From: Acanthopleura granulata
Taxonomy: Eukaryota; Mollusca; Polyplacophora; Chitonida; Chitonidae
DNA: 64,000 nt
Direction of reading: 5' to 3'
Assembly: GCA_016165875.1 (NCBI GenBank)
Contig: JABBOT010000003.1
Coordinates: forward strand, 21,054,873 to 21,118,872
The notes beneath the pieces are model-generated. The model saw only the letters and a list, made by a program, of their open reading frames with translations, did not search any database and had not been told where the DNA came from. Positions 23,406 through 35,600 of this stretch are shown here, in pieces. Position 1 is the stretch's first letter; every line of letters begins with the position of its first letter. Made by a program: the position numbers and the translations under genes.

Positions 23406-24171
23406 TAAAAGACTACAGCATGCATAGAGTAAAGCTAGAGCAGCGAAGACAGTGAGATAGTTGTGATAGTTGGTGTGATGGTTGGTCACACGTTACCTGT
23501 GAAATCCGATCTCTTGTTAATTTACCTCAGTTAGGGTTTTATTCTAACTGGTCAAGTCAGTGTTTAAGTAGTAACAAGTTACTCCCCATAGCGGCATGGC
23601 TTAAGCAGAATTAGGTAAAGAGATTACAGTAATATATACATACTTCAAGTATTAGTTGTAGCGTGGTCTTATAACCATGGCTGTAAGTCAAAAAAAAAAA
23701 ATAAAAAAAACTTGTTTACTACCTGTAACCCTTTTATTCGTCACACGCAAGTATCCACTGCACATCCTTTGAAACACAAACTTTAGACGAGAACAGAGAC
23801 AGAGACACTTATTCCTTCAAAGTTCATCTTTGGGTCACATTCTGAGACATACTCAGAATTACAGCTATGGGACTGTAGACGGCAAACCTTGGAGATTTAC
23901 AATAGGTTTCGGGTGGTATATACGTCTGTATGGTGTCTACTGGAACGGAAATGTTTTGTTGTAGGATCTCTGTGGGTCAAAACTTCTCCTAGATCAGATG
24001 TTTAGACCCAGCACGAACCTCAACACACACGCCTGACCCACATAAGTAAGGAAGTGTATAACAAAGAGAATTACAGATACAAATATAGTTTACCCTTCTG
24101 GTACATGTGAAACAAGGCATGCATCAGAGAGCTTCAGAGGAATAGACCACATTTAATCAAAGTTCTCATCA

Positions 24172-24433
24172 CCTAAAAGGCCTTTTCGTGCTAATTCCAA
24201 ATATGGTCTTCATTATTTCTTGGCATTTTTTTTTACGTTGATTAAAATAAAGATTGAAGTGCTAAAGTAAACTTTTTGGACCATAGTGAACAGACTGAAG
24301 CATAGTAACGTCCCAAATTCTTTTTTTTTTTGCTCCTTGACATGCTGTAACTGTTATACTTCCACAGATTCAAGCGTTGTACGACATATACATCCACGTA
24401 TAGAACGTAGACATATAACAACCAGAGGATGTT
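24172..24433 (+). repeat. Direct repeat R1, copy 2
   Basis: Partner of 19827-20105 in the same orientation, 4.35 kb away; the shared blocks are listed there. The LINE pieces lie between the two copies. Confidence 0.75.
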
Positions 24434-25899
24434 TAGCAGTCTGAAAAAATCTGTGACGAGACTGTGCTTCAGCTTTCTCAATATGGTCCAAAAGTTCACT
24501 GTAGCACCTAAAGCTTTATCCGTTGCGTATTCCGAACAGGGGCTTGTGTCAGCGAAAGCCTTGACCTAATCGCTGATCACAGTTTTATACCCTTGTTTAC
24601 TGGGGCTAAAGTTGTAGTTTTCATTCGCCGTGGCGCTGATCGTATAATGACTACCAGGGCGGCATAGATCAGGGTGCACTTCCTCAAATTTCGAACTTTG
24701 CTGGTTGTTCAGATACAGCAAATTATGGTAAGTTGTAATCGATCTTTGTGATCAGTCGACAGTGATGTCAAATATTCTAACTCTTTGTGAGGAATAGTAA
24801 TTTTGTTTGGTTTGCATGTATAAACAGCCTGGTTTAAAAGTTGTGATGGAGAGTTCTTTCATCACAGATTCTCTACAATGCAGTCGGTACCATCACCTGC
24901 GGTTTCAAAACAAATATCTTATCTGTATCAAGCGTAGAAGTATAAAGATCAAAAATGTAAGGTACTGAAATTTTAAAAGGAAAGGCATCAAATATAACTG
25001 ACCTTATAATATTTCAGAAGAGGGGTTTAAATAGACCTTAATGGCCAACTGAAAGAAATTTTTGGTCATGTCACTCGTACCCAATGCTCCAAACAAGGTT
25101 CGCATGACACTCAGGGAAATGGCGTCCTTTGTTATAAAAATAGCTCGCCCCTAATCATTTCTCAGTATGCACATTTTAACATGCTTTGACTTGTGACATG
25201 CTTAAAAGTAAGCTAATTTAATTATCTTCAAGAACTTGTTTTAACTATCCCATTTTATATATATTCTGGGCTTTTCTGAAATTTAAAAAAATACTAGTAT
25301 GCCATCCCCTTGAAAGAGTTGCTTCGTCTTTCATCGACTTGACAAAACAGAAGTGCTTCTCCGAGAGGAGCTTAGCACCACTTGCACTTATCCGTATTGC
25401 TTATCTCTGACCGAAGAGGACATACATCCCTGAGAGATGAGGCACAAATTTTGTTATCTTATATTTTATTGTTGCCACCATCAGGCCCATTGACATATGA
25501 AGTTGTCTTTTCGAAGTTCGCCCTCGCTGTTTGGCTTGCAGCTTTCAAGACAGGAGTGTTGTCAGGTATCAAGTGAAACCCAACCATTCAACTGTATATT
25601 CATAAAAGTCAAAGATTCTTCAAAGACAGCAATTGGTTTTCACGAGTGCCTGGAGCCGCCAAGGTAAAACCAGATCTAAAGGGTCCTCATGAAAAAGGAA
25701 AAAACTCCGGAACCCTGTGTCCGTAGCACTCGCGAGTAAGCACCTCTAGCCAGAGTGACGGACTTCGTTCCTTACAGATACACCAACAGCAAAAGCAGTC
25801 AAAAAGCAGGCATCATGGACAAATATCCCAGAAGTTTGAGAAAATACAAAGAAAAAACTTTGCACCAGTAGCAAATGCATTTAAAAACTGTCTTAAAAA
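24434..25899. other. Intergenic, no gene recognised
   Basis: No coding or repeat signature beyond ORFs of fewer than 90 codons. Confidence 0.5.
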
Positions 25900-26154
25900 A
25901 CCTTCACTGAATTTTTTAGATTTTTTTTCACCATATTGATAATGTGACCAGTAACGTCACATAACTTTTTTTACAGCGTCAGATTCATTTCTGAAAAAAG
26001 TTCTTTGGGAGAGTAATTCTCTAGTGTTTGCCAGTGTATGAAAACGCTAATATGACATTAAATTTCTGCTACGTCATTGGTGAACCACAATATCAATATG
26101 GTCAATATTTTATCAATGTTTTGATGACAAAAAATCTAAAAAATCAGTGAAGGT
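25900..26154. mobile_element. Foldback MITE, about 255 bp
   Basis: The left end ACCTTCACTGAATTTTTTAG (25900) pairs with the right end, whose reverse complement reads ACCTTCACTGATTTTTTAG from 26154. After an asymmetry of about 20 bases in the right arm, complementarity resumes with ACCATATTGATA (left, near 25933) and ACCATATTGATATTGTG (reverse complement, near 26100), and continues through an ACGT-centred block on each side. No ORF is present. The near-palindromic, non-coding design and small size fit a MITE. The target duplication is unclear. Confidence 0.75.
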
Positions 26155-28015
26155 ATTTTCAGATTCAGTTTTTAATGCTCTTTCCCCCAACAATAACTAA
26201 CACCTTGCTCAAACGCTAAGTAGTGGTTAAACAATACAATTTAAAATCTCAACTTCCACTGAGTAACTTATGTTATAAATCATGGAAACTACATGTACCG
26301 CAAAAGAAGTCCTTACTTAATTTTAAAAACATTTTTTGTAACAGGCTTAACCCAATTGTCACTGGCACAACGATGGCCTAATGGCCGGTATCTAGTCAAC
26401 TGGCAAACGAACCACCGACCTAAGACAACCTGTCCAATAGTATAGTCAACTAGTCCAATTGTTCAAGACATCTGATTTTACAAAGAAAACTGTCTTTTCA
26501 ACTTGTATCTAAGCTAACTATTCCAGGTGACTTTATTACGATTCATACACATTATGCCAAGATAGTTGAGTGACCAGGTGACCTACTGTTTCATTACTCT
26601 CTCATGTCATTGTCAGTACAAAAGCTGATCCACTTCTTGTAAATAAATCTCTGAGAACGTCTCCATATTGTTTTGATTGTTGTTACTCTGATTAATATGG
26701 GACAAAGCAATTCTGAACTTAGCACCGCCACTAACTGTGAATGTATATTCCTTAATACTATATGAGGATATATTCCCTTATTCTGACAGATGGAAATGGG
26801 CCTTTTTATAAAATTATTATATAATTATATGAAAAATATATGTACATACTCTGTACGGGTTGAAATTTTATTCATAACTTTTTTTATTGTGAAATCAAAC
26901 ATTTTGGCAGATGATAGGCTAAAGGAAAGCATTCACAAGGATAGCTGAACATTTTCTGGAGTGTGCCAACACTTTAAAATCGAAAAGTATATTTCAACCT
27001 GTAGACAATCATTATGTAAAGCGAGATTTTGAAATGTTGACACTCAAATTTTACAGCACTAATACTGTCTATGCATACAGTGGATATGCTTTGTAATGCG
27101 CATGCGTCACACATGTAATTACTGATTGTTTTTATTGTTTTCATTTTTTGAATTGAGTTTTACAGATATCAGGTTGTTGAGCTTTTACTGATATCTGAAA
27201 AAAAAATTAATTAATATTTGTATTCCAGATATTAAAAGCGAATAGTAGTTCTACCATCAGGTGAACATTTTCATACCACCCGATAAGCAATTTTCTTGTT
27301 GATGTTGTTGCACTGGTTAAAAACGCGAGAGATGATTATATTCTTGTGTGCAAACGCAGGGAGATTTTAAGACAATGTGGTTCAAGCCTAAACCTTTCAA
27401 AATGTTCGAGCGGAAATCACAAGACGTAAAGCGGTTATGTTAAGTTTTTTAGCCTTTCGACGTGATACACTGGAAGTGTTCGCTTGTCAGTCGATCACCC
27501 AAGAATCGCGACAGAACTCGGAGATATCTTGATATAAAGTACAGAAAAGCGTGTGAATCACACAAACACATTAGATCTATGGCCACATCAGATGCATGTT
27601 ATCCTGAAAATATATTTTACTCTACATAAGAGTAACCAGTCAGCGTTTTTGGTGTTAAACCATATGACTTGAACAAATGAATCAGTTGATTGTAACTCTT
27701 AGGAACTCGTAGAAAATGTACATGTTTAGCAACCATAAGTGCATATGTAGCTGGTAAACACTTGTAGCTGATATTCTGACGGCATAAAAAAAAAATAAAT
27801 AAAATTTTGCATTTCCAGGGGCATACTGCAGTAACGAATTAACACAGACACATCATCACTGTTCGGAAAGGGCTGTAAAAAGATATCTTTTTTTCGGGGC
27901 AAAATATCATTATTGCAACATTTTTTGATTTTAGTTTTGTAACTTGCTTCTATTTCTGAAAGGATTGTACAATAATGAATGCACTCTTAACTAATACTAG
28001 ACAATAAACAACTTA
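26155..28015. other. Intergenic, no gene recognised
   Basis: An imperfect inverted repeat near 26856-27003 (GGTTGAAAT-type arms) may be another decayed MITE of about 145 bases. Nothing else is supported. Confidence 0.45.
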
Positions 28016-28229
28016 GGTTTGCTGTGTCCTCATCAACTGTATGGTCTCCATAAAGAGCTTGCATTTCACATCCTTAGTTTGAGAGAGGTGTAAAAATCTT
28101 TTGAGCCCAGAAAGCAATAGATTCTCCACATCTGTGTCAGTCAAAGCGCTGCCGTCCTTCAATAACTGAGAAATGCGGTAATTGTACAAATATGGATTTG
28201 ACTTGACCAACTCTTTGAAAGCCTTTTAA
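28016..28229 (-). CDS. Unidentified coding-like segment, possible terminal exon
   Basis: The minus frame from about 28229 to the TAA at 28018-28016 reads FKELVKSNPYLYNYRISQLL, then KDGSALTDTDVENLL, LSGLKRFLHL and ends MRTQQT. Amino-acid and codon composition look protein-like (amphipathic, few rare residues), unlike neighbouring random ORFs. An in-frame TAA lies just upstream at a possible AG acceptor (TATTAAAAG), consistent with a last exon. I do not recognise the family and found no convincing upstream exon. It may be an exon fragment, a dead gene or chance. Confidence 0.3.
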
Positions 28230-28997
28230 TATTTACATGACTTTTTTGTGTATCTGTAGAAGTAGAGTCAAACCACCGAGATTTGCTGGTACTGCATGGG
28301 TTATACGATTGTTGCTCCCGTGTGTCTAGGACTAACGTGGCTGTTGCTGCGCCCCACATTAGAGTGGTTTGCCCTGACATCGATCTCAAAGAACGGCATA
28401 CATAAGAACACACGGTTGTGTACTTCATTTCATTTATGAGAAACAACTTCAAAAGTTGAGTGGCTTTAACTCTGTTATAATAAATACGGTTTAGCTGTGG
28501 AGCAGGCTGGCTCATGTCTCATAAAGATAAATACGTCCAGGTGTATTTGCTTAATCTTTTTGAAAAGAATATAAGGTTAAAAGAGTTCAGCTCCATTTGG
28601 ATCAGTTGGAGAGAGTGGGGCAAGTTCTAACATTTTTCACTTGTATTGACATGGGCTCAAAGACATTTGATACAATTCATCATAATATCTGTGCCACATT
28701 AAAGTGAAACCATTTGTGCATAATCGGAAAGGGGTATTAGCTCTGTGGGAACACCGCTAGTGATTCAGATATACAATCTTAAAATGTCTGCAACCGACAC
28801 GTCATACCTCACCTTCGGGGTAACTTGATCCACGGCGTGGGGCAGCTTATGCATTGTTTTATGCAAAACACCGAGATTCAAACAAGTAATAACCTTACTG
28901 GCAAAACAAATTCTTACCGGAAGTTGCCCTTCCTTTTTCCTTATTATGGAAAACAAAATCCAAAACCATATAAGCAGAGTAACTGTGTTAGTCAAAT

Positions 28998-30990
28998 TTA
29001 CAGTTCAATTTGCTTAGGTTGCAAGCAAACTGAAGTTGGCATGATCGCGCAGAACCGCCTAGTACTGATGGTATTGGGAGCTTGGGAGACAATATCCTCT
29101 CTAAGAAAGAAAGCTTCATCCATCGCATTTGGATCAAATACAGCTACGTCGGAGTTGACACGGCCTGAAAGTTTCTGGAGGAAGTGTCCTTCAAATTCTT
29201 CTCCATCAATAACATCAACCCTGGCTATGAAATGTAGAGTACGTGACTTCCCAGCAACTTTCACGATGACAAAATCTCCCTCAGTTGTTTCCGTTTGCTC
29301 TGCCATATCAACGTCGGATTCGTCATCCAACTCAAAATCAGAATAACACTCTGATTCGGATGAATTATCCGAAATTTCTGGAAAATTTACTTTGCTCTGA
29401 AAAAGTGATTTCTTGGATTTTGCAGTTGTTGGTTTTGTGTTTTTAACTTTGGTTGCAGCTGCAATTTCATTGCGAATCTGTGAGATTGTCTGTGAGAATT
29501 GCTGTGCTTCTTTTTCTCCGTGAAGAGGTCTTTCTTGCGTAAGCATTGGGCAAGGGGTGAACCTCGGACGGCGACACATAAGCACTACCAGAGGAAGTAG
29601 GATAGACAGCTGTGCTGCCATCACACTCGTGCTAGCTCGAGGCTCATTTACGTCAATGATATGATCTCCATCAGCATCAGCTTTTCTGAGTTGTATATTG
29701 GCGATGTTGGTGTCGTCTGTCTGTTGCACGTCACCGGTGTCGGTGTTCGCGTATTTCGAAGTTGTCGACCAGTGGGTGAACATCGGCCATGCCTGTGTTG
29801 TCCTCTGTAGGTTGATCAGTTGTTTCTAATCGTGTAAAATCTGCATCACGGTTGAAGGGGCAGATCCCAGTGGTCTGGAAGCCGGAGAGAATGTACCGCG
29901 GTACCATGGCATGACATGTGAGCTTCATTGACAATGCCGGGAAGTTCATAGATGGTTGCATTTTTTCCGGGATTTGACCGCAGCCATCCGTCCATGGCCC
30001 CGTTGAACGCACTCTTAAAGGTCCGTACACCGACCGGTCAAGAGGCTGGAGGCGGTGTGATGTGTGGGGAGGGATGGTGAGTAGAATGATGCCATTTTTG
30101 CCAAGGAGGGAGGTATGTGACTCGTTATTATCAAGGATTAAAAGAATTTTGTGTTCTGGTTGAGCAGAGTGTATGTTTTAGGACATGCTCAAGGTAATCT
30201 CTGAAAATGTCTGCGTTGATCCATCCTGCAGCCCTACCAATAGATCCCGGAGGGGACCCTCTAATGAAGTGATCTCTATAATTCACCCTGTGAAAGATAA
30301 ACATGGGTGGAGGAGCATTTCCTGAAGGGCTAATGGCGTAGACTACGGTGACTAGTTTTCCTCGTTCAGCAGATGTAACTAAACCAACCTGTTTTTTGGC
30401 CCTGTTCTCTCACCACGTCTTTAGGTTTCTGTACGGTGGTGCAGCCCGTCTCATCAGTGTTGCAGATATCCTTCGGTTCAAAACAGACGGTCGGTTGAAT
30501 GCTGCAGCTCTTGCGAACGATGTGGATTCAGGACTGCGAAGTGACAAGCTCTGAACCCTTGCCACCAATCTTTTCCCGCCCAGCCAGTTTTCTGGTTCAT
30601 CCAACGAGTTGCGTGCAGCAAACTGATATGCCACTTCTAGGCGTTTTTGCAATGCATTTTTGCAATGGAAAGACCATGGAACATATCTGCTAACAGCTTT
30701 ACATGGCGAGAGAACTTTTCTTCCATTTCAGGTGGGGAGACGGCTTGCTTCATCGCAATGGCTTTATATCCCGTGGGTTCCTCCGGAAACTGTTCTCTCT
30801 CAGCAATATATCCTTTCAGTGTCATCCTGTTAATACTGAAATCTTTGGTTACCCCTCTGATACTGTTGCCTTTCCTGACTTCCACAGATGCACGTTGCAG
30901 AACACAATCAGGAGTTTTCCCTCTGGATGTTTTTCGTATATGGTTCCGAGGCTTTTATCATTTATATCCTGTCAAAAAACCAACAGTTTG
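28998..30990 (-). pseudogene. pogo-like (HTH_psq plus DDE_1) transposase, frameshifted
   Basis: On the minus strand, in order: a pipsqueak-type helix-turn-helix (VRKGNSIRGVTKDFSINRMT, about 30880-30815); a CENP-B-like block (YQFAARN...ENWLGGK...SLRSPESTSFARAAAFNRPSV); a DETG box (NTDETG near 30453) in another frame; VVYAISPSGNAPPPMFIFHR; then LLILDNNESHTS near 30130 in a third frame, with IPPHTSHRLQPLDRSVYGP; SGFQTTGICPFNRD near 29870; and a long acidic C-terminal segment ending near 28998 (GDFVIVKVAGK...FLQKL). At least three frame changes separate the catalytic boxes, so the enzyme is dead. Family assignment (pogo/Tigger, DDE_1) is firm. Confidence 0.85.
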
Positions 30991-31189
30991 CATAAACCAC
31001 AAATGAATATTCGAAACAAAATTATTTTTTTATAAATTCATTCATACTTTATGTGTCCATTTGTTTGTATATTTATTATTTACTTATTTTAATGTTATTC
31101 AGTAGTCTGCCCATTGAAGTCAACCTTACTTGTTTTCAAACACACACGGCATGCTTCAGAGGTATTACCTTTTAAAATAAAGGCGCGAT

Positions 31190-31236
31190 ATGGCGTTGAG
31201 ATACTGCCGATGTGGCGTAAAGCCATAATCATTCAT
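31190..31236 (+). mobile_element. SINE family B tail inside the transposon
   Basis: GATGTGGCGTAAAGCC followed by ATAATCATTCATTC is the kind of 3' tail found on a second molluscan SINE type. Only the tail is visible. Confidence 0.4.
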
Positions 31237-31726
31237 TCTACCAGAAAAGAAATTCTACTAATATATGAATGAATAAATATTGTTCCTTTACAACTACGCA
31301 ATTAAGATTGGTAAGTTGAGTCATGACTCAACTTGTCCCACCTCGTGTGACACAACTTTCCCCACTTTGACTAAGCAAAGTAAACTGGTCATAGCATTCA
31401 ACATTGTAACCATTGTAACATGCACAGTGATAAAACCTTATATCATCCACTATTATTTTTTGTACATAGACTAAATTATACGTGTCACAGTGTTACAACA
31501 GAAAAGTACTTACGTCTCTCATCAAAATTCACTTTTCGGGTCAAATTTTCCTTTTCTTCTGTGATTTGACTGTGTAGTTCTGGATAACACGGCCTAGGGT
31601 CGCAAGATGGTGAACAGACAAAATTGACAACTTAGATGGCGCTTCTGTTCAATTTTATACATCCTGGTGCCTTGTAGGTGGGATGGCTCAACTTACCCCC
31701 TGGAGCAACTTACCCCACTCTCCCTA

Positions 31727-34211
31727 TAGGTCTGTATAGGACCTCAAGTTTTTCCTATAATTTCAATAGTGAAACCGGTGATTGTCAGGCATAATAAACT
31801 ATAGCCTACACGTAAGGCTATATACATTTCCATAAGAGACATATGTATTATCAAAAATAACGAAATTTAATTAACGGCTCTAATAGTAATCGGATTCCCC
31901 AGTGGCTGGACGGTCTAAAACACCACTAACACCACAATGTAGCCTATATTACCAATGTGGTCACAGGTTTGATTCACTGCTTAACACCACGGTATACACC
32001 CTTTTGTAATTCAACAGCTAACCTCAGCCTTTACTAAGAATCCGAATAGGTTCTATTTTACATGAACGCCCTCTCCACTTTAGACAGACCCCTTTGTAAC
32101 ACTGAAGACATTGCTTGGAGTTTGTTAGAGTGTCGAAATGGTATTTCGGCTCAGTTAATGCCCTTTTAACTACAGATAAGCACCTTTTCAACTCCATCAA
32201 TATGCTGTTGTCTCCTGAAAAGTGTGGTATGGGTGTTCATCAACCGTTTGATACCAAGGTATGCAAACATTTAAATCAATTTTAGCTTCAGAAAGCCAAG
32301 TTGAACACTGTAATGTTATAAGGCGTTATTTTATCACACCAGTGCACATATGGACGAATATATGTAATAAGAGTAAGGAAAACCATACACATGTATGAAT
32401 ACATGAATGGTGTGTTCCCAAAAGAAACGTAGAAATGATGACAGCGGCTTGGAGAAAGAAAGAAATTCCACCAATTTTTTTTCACACTTTTTCAACATCA
32501 ATTTAAAAGACTGACACACTAAAGGATGTGATCCTGAGGGATTCATGCTCCATTTCGTCCATATATCATAGAAACACCCTTACAACACACTGAAAAAACC
32601 CTTAAAAGGTGTATTTATGGATACACCGGGTGTTTTAAGTAAATTCACACCTTTTCAGCGCCATTTAAACTGGGAGTGGATGCAGTACACATACATGTAC
32701 AAGTACCTTCCAGAATAGATGTGTATTTATCTCCGTCGCGTTTGGGTTGCAACTGTTTATGAAAACACCATGATCATGTGATAAACATGGATGCTTATAT
32801 CCCACAGCCACGTTTTTGTTTTTATTTCTTGATCTTTTACATATAGTGCTTATCGCCGTATAGGCCTATATATACTCGAGAATACATACTCAAGGACAGA
32901 GATCAGCTGTATGGTTAAATAAAAAAATGAGTAAACGAACAGTGTGTGGTTAGTATAACTGACAAACTCGTCAACATGGGACGCAGTTAAATGTCCCAGT
33001 CAGGTCACCGGAAACCGGCAAATTGGTATTTCACTTGTATGCACATGAAGTAAACAAATGCACCCTTCTTGTTTGGGCGTGTAGCCACCAACTAAAGACT
33101 AAACCTGTGATAAATATTTATAATTACACAACGCAGATACGTACTTTCACTGATTGCTCCCGGACCCAAAAGGACACAGCATCGTGAGTTGCAAAGCTTG
33201 GTAACGCGAGATTTTACGCGATTTTACGGCTCACGACTTCAGTAACATTTTCTATTAAGTCTTAAAACTATTGACTGACATGTTTTAGACACATTGTTTT
33301 CAGTTTTAGTTGTCCTTTTGTAGGGTTACAAATGTTTGCCTTGAAATATGTGCATTTCCGGTGATTTGAAGTCATAAACCGATTCTGGATGTATAGCTAA
33401 AGCTGCCAGTGAATGGCTCGACTAACTTCTAAGACATTTGCCTGTCTTATTATACAACACCGTCGGTTTATTTTCAATATGTAATTATAGAGATTGTGAT
33501 ATTTGTGTCTCCCTAAGCTTTATTTTTAATTACCTTGTTTTTTACGGAAAGGAAACAACAAATACTGTAAAGGTGATTAAAGCTGACTTAGTGTTCTGGA
33601 ACTGTGTTACTTGTAATTTCGTCTTTGCTCTCCCTCTTTAAGGAAACTAATATTTGATTGGATACTTGGATTCATATTCGTCAGGTACATATTGTGTGGG
33701 ATACGTAGGTCGCTTGTTTCTGCCTTTTGGATCAAGACAGTAAGTGTATAGTTGTGAACCGAATCCTGGCTTGATAGAATGACGATGTTGAAGTCCCACA
33801 GATATCACCCGACTCACCTCAAAATGAAAAGAAACGGTGACCCAGCGAACCGTGTGTCTATTACAGACTGGTATCTAATGGGCACGGATTACGTGTATGC
33901 ATAACTATTTCAGATAAGTGCATTGGAGCGGAACGATGAATAATGACGGGCTACACCAACAGGGAAAAAATCCAAAACTTTGGACAATGTGGAAGGATGT
34001 CTCACGGACGTATCCGACACACCTTTCTGTGACATGCTAGTGTATTCATATTTACAGTTTACACCCCAATATATAAACGTTGCATTAACCCTCTCGTGGT
34101 TTACCAGCTTGGATAAGTTCATGTCGCTTTCCCTGTGAGCAGATTTACATCTAACACCATATACTTACACACGGTGGTGAAAATGTTAAATTTTTCATTA
34201 TTTCTATTCAG
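31727..34211. other. Intergenic, no gene recognised
   Basis: AT-rich. ORFs are no longer than 70 codons and lack motifs. Confidence 0.5.
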
Positions 34212-34380
34212 GTATATTTATTTGTTTATCTGATTGTTTTTTACGCCTTTCTCGAGAATATTTCATTTATGAAACAGAGGCCAGAATTTTTGTAGGAGGA
34301 AACCTGGAGAAACCTACGACCATCCACAGGACCTAGTTTCCCACGTAAGACCAGAAACTGAACGCCAACTTGATCTTCAG
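34212..34380 (-). mobile_element. SINE family A, degenerate fragment
   Basis: Begins TTTATTTGTTTATCTGATTG, then CTCGAGAATATTTCATTTATG, AGGAGGAAACC and CCTACGACCATCCACAGG, followed by an eroded middle. No head is recognisable. Confidence 0.75.
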
Positions 34381-34552
34381 GATTCATTTATAGCAAATAT
34401 AGATTAAGGCTTTAATTCAGCTATCTTATAACTCAGTATAGAACGTCTTGTGGAGTTGAAACATGAATTTATGTGCGTGGTTTTCTGGTGAGACTGTCAA
34501 ATATAGCTTGCCCCGCGCGTTGTCGTATCAGAGTCATTTTTTCAAAGTTTGG

Positions 34553-34642
34553 TAGACTCCCCAGGGCTCTGTCGGCTTTCCTCTCGCCATAATGTTAGCC
34601 TCCGTCGTATAAGTGAAATATTCTTGGGTACGGCGTAATATT
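34553..34642 (+). mobile_element. SINE family A, 3' fragment
   Basis: GGGCTCTGTCGGCTTTCCTC, CATAATGTTAGCC, TCGTATAAGTGAAATATTCT and TACGGCGTAA match the 3' core. It faces the opposite way to the fragment at 34212-34380. Confidence 0.8.
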
Positions 34643-35258
34643 CCTATCTTTTGTATATGTATGTAGAGACAACTGTGTGAGTTGTGCTTTCACCAGGATA
34701 GATTTTATCCGGTACCCTTTACCGCATATGTCAGATGTATTTAACATATTCCCAATGTAGACTGTAATCATTGTAAAATTCGAAGTTGTCTCTGGTGTCT
34801 GAAAACTTTTTGAGCTTGATTCAATCTATAACTCGGGGTTATGTTATAGGTTTCCTCCGAGACATTTTTGGTGTATAAATATACTGGAATTGAAAAGTAT
34901 CTAAACTTAGTTTCGGTTGAATATGGAAGATGACGCGGCCACTTTTAAAAACCACAAGGCACGAAAACGCGTATTGCCGTATCCGTCTTCCATAGTTGAA
35001 CTATAGGGCACCCGACATTAAAATCTCAACCCAATGTCGGGAAAAATTTTATACATTCATTAGGTTCGCTCAAATTTTACCATCGTTCATAGGACTATGT
35101 TCCCATGCATTCTGCATCTGCCGTGGGTCGCCAACAAACATGCAGCTGTGCTATCTCAAGAAAAATTTGAAATGTTTGGTGTCTGGAGTTTTGAGAATGA
35201 AATAAAACCCTGGCACCAGCGACTTTATTCTTAAAGGTTACTGACGCTAACCTTTAGG
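34643..35258. other. Intergenic, no gene recognised
   Basis: A plus ORF of 69 codons at 34996-35205 has no recognisable motif. Confidence 0.45.
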
Positions 35259-35600
35259 TTAAGTAAATGACAGATTCGTAGCTGCTGATCTGCCATGAAA
35301 ATCAATGGAATTTAGTGTTTCTTTATGTTCGGTGGTGGTAGAATCCAGATAAGTTGTTATGTACCTGACGAAGAGCCATTGATTTCCATTCTCGCCATAC
35401 CACAGTTCATATCCTTTCATTCTCTTCAGAACTGACTTTGTCGTCTTTGGCTCAAATACTGAAAGCACGTTGAAGTACAAGAGCGAAATGGCTGCTCTGC
35501 TCAGATTATCCATGTTAAAGAGACTATAAATCGGGGATTTTAGACAAAAGCCTAAATAACTACCACAAAATATGAGCCTCGTCATTGGACGTGTTACCAA
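35259..35600 (-). CDS. Hypothetical ORF, 113 codons
   Basis: The minus-strand ORF contains SLFNMDNLSRAAISLLYFNV, then FEPKTTKSVLKRMKGYELW, YGENGNQWLFVRY, and ends at TAA 35261-35259. Composition is protein-like, but I recognise no family. A TATTTAG acceptor just upstream of the NMDN segment and a possible donor (CAG then GTACAT) after WLFVR could define an exon. No partner exons were found, so it may be a gene fragment or chance. Confidence 0.22.
   Translation of the reverse strand: MVTRPMTRLIFCGSYLGFCLKSPIYSLFNMDNLSRAAISLLYFNVLSVFEPKTTKSVLKRMKGYELWYGENGNQWLFVRYITTYLDSTTTEHKETLNSIDFHGRSAATNLSFT

Larger units (their letters stand above)
28606..31726 (-). mobile_element. pogo/Tigger-like DNA transposon with TIRs
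   Basis: The left end has GAGAGAGTGGGGCAAGTT (28609-28626). The right end, reverse-complemented from 31726, begins TAGGGAGAGTGGGGTAAGTT. The ends match at 16 of 18 positions in the core. A minus-strand transposase relic fills 30990-28998. Subterminal AACTT-plus-pyrimidine words (31330, 31354, 31690, 31707) repeat near the right end. The element is about 3.1 kb. A TA follows the right end but no clean TA duplication is visible on the left. The match of TIRs to this transposase is inferred from position. Confidence 0.75.

Noticed and set aside
28825..29346. 173-codon plus-strand ORF
   Set aside because: Antisense shadow of the pogo-like transposase C-terminus.
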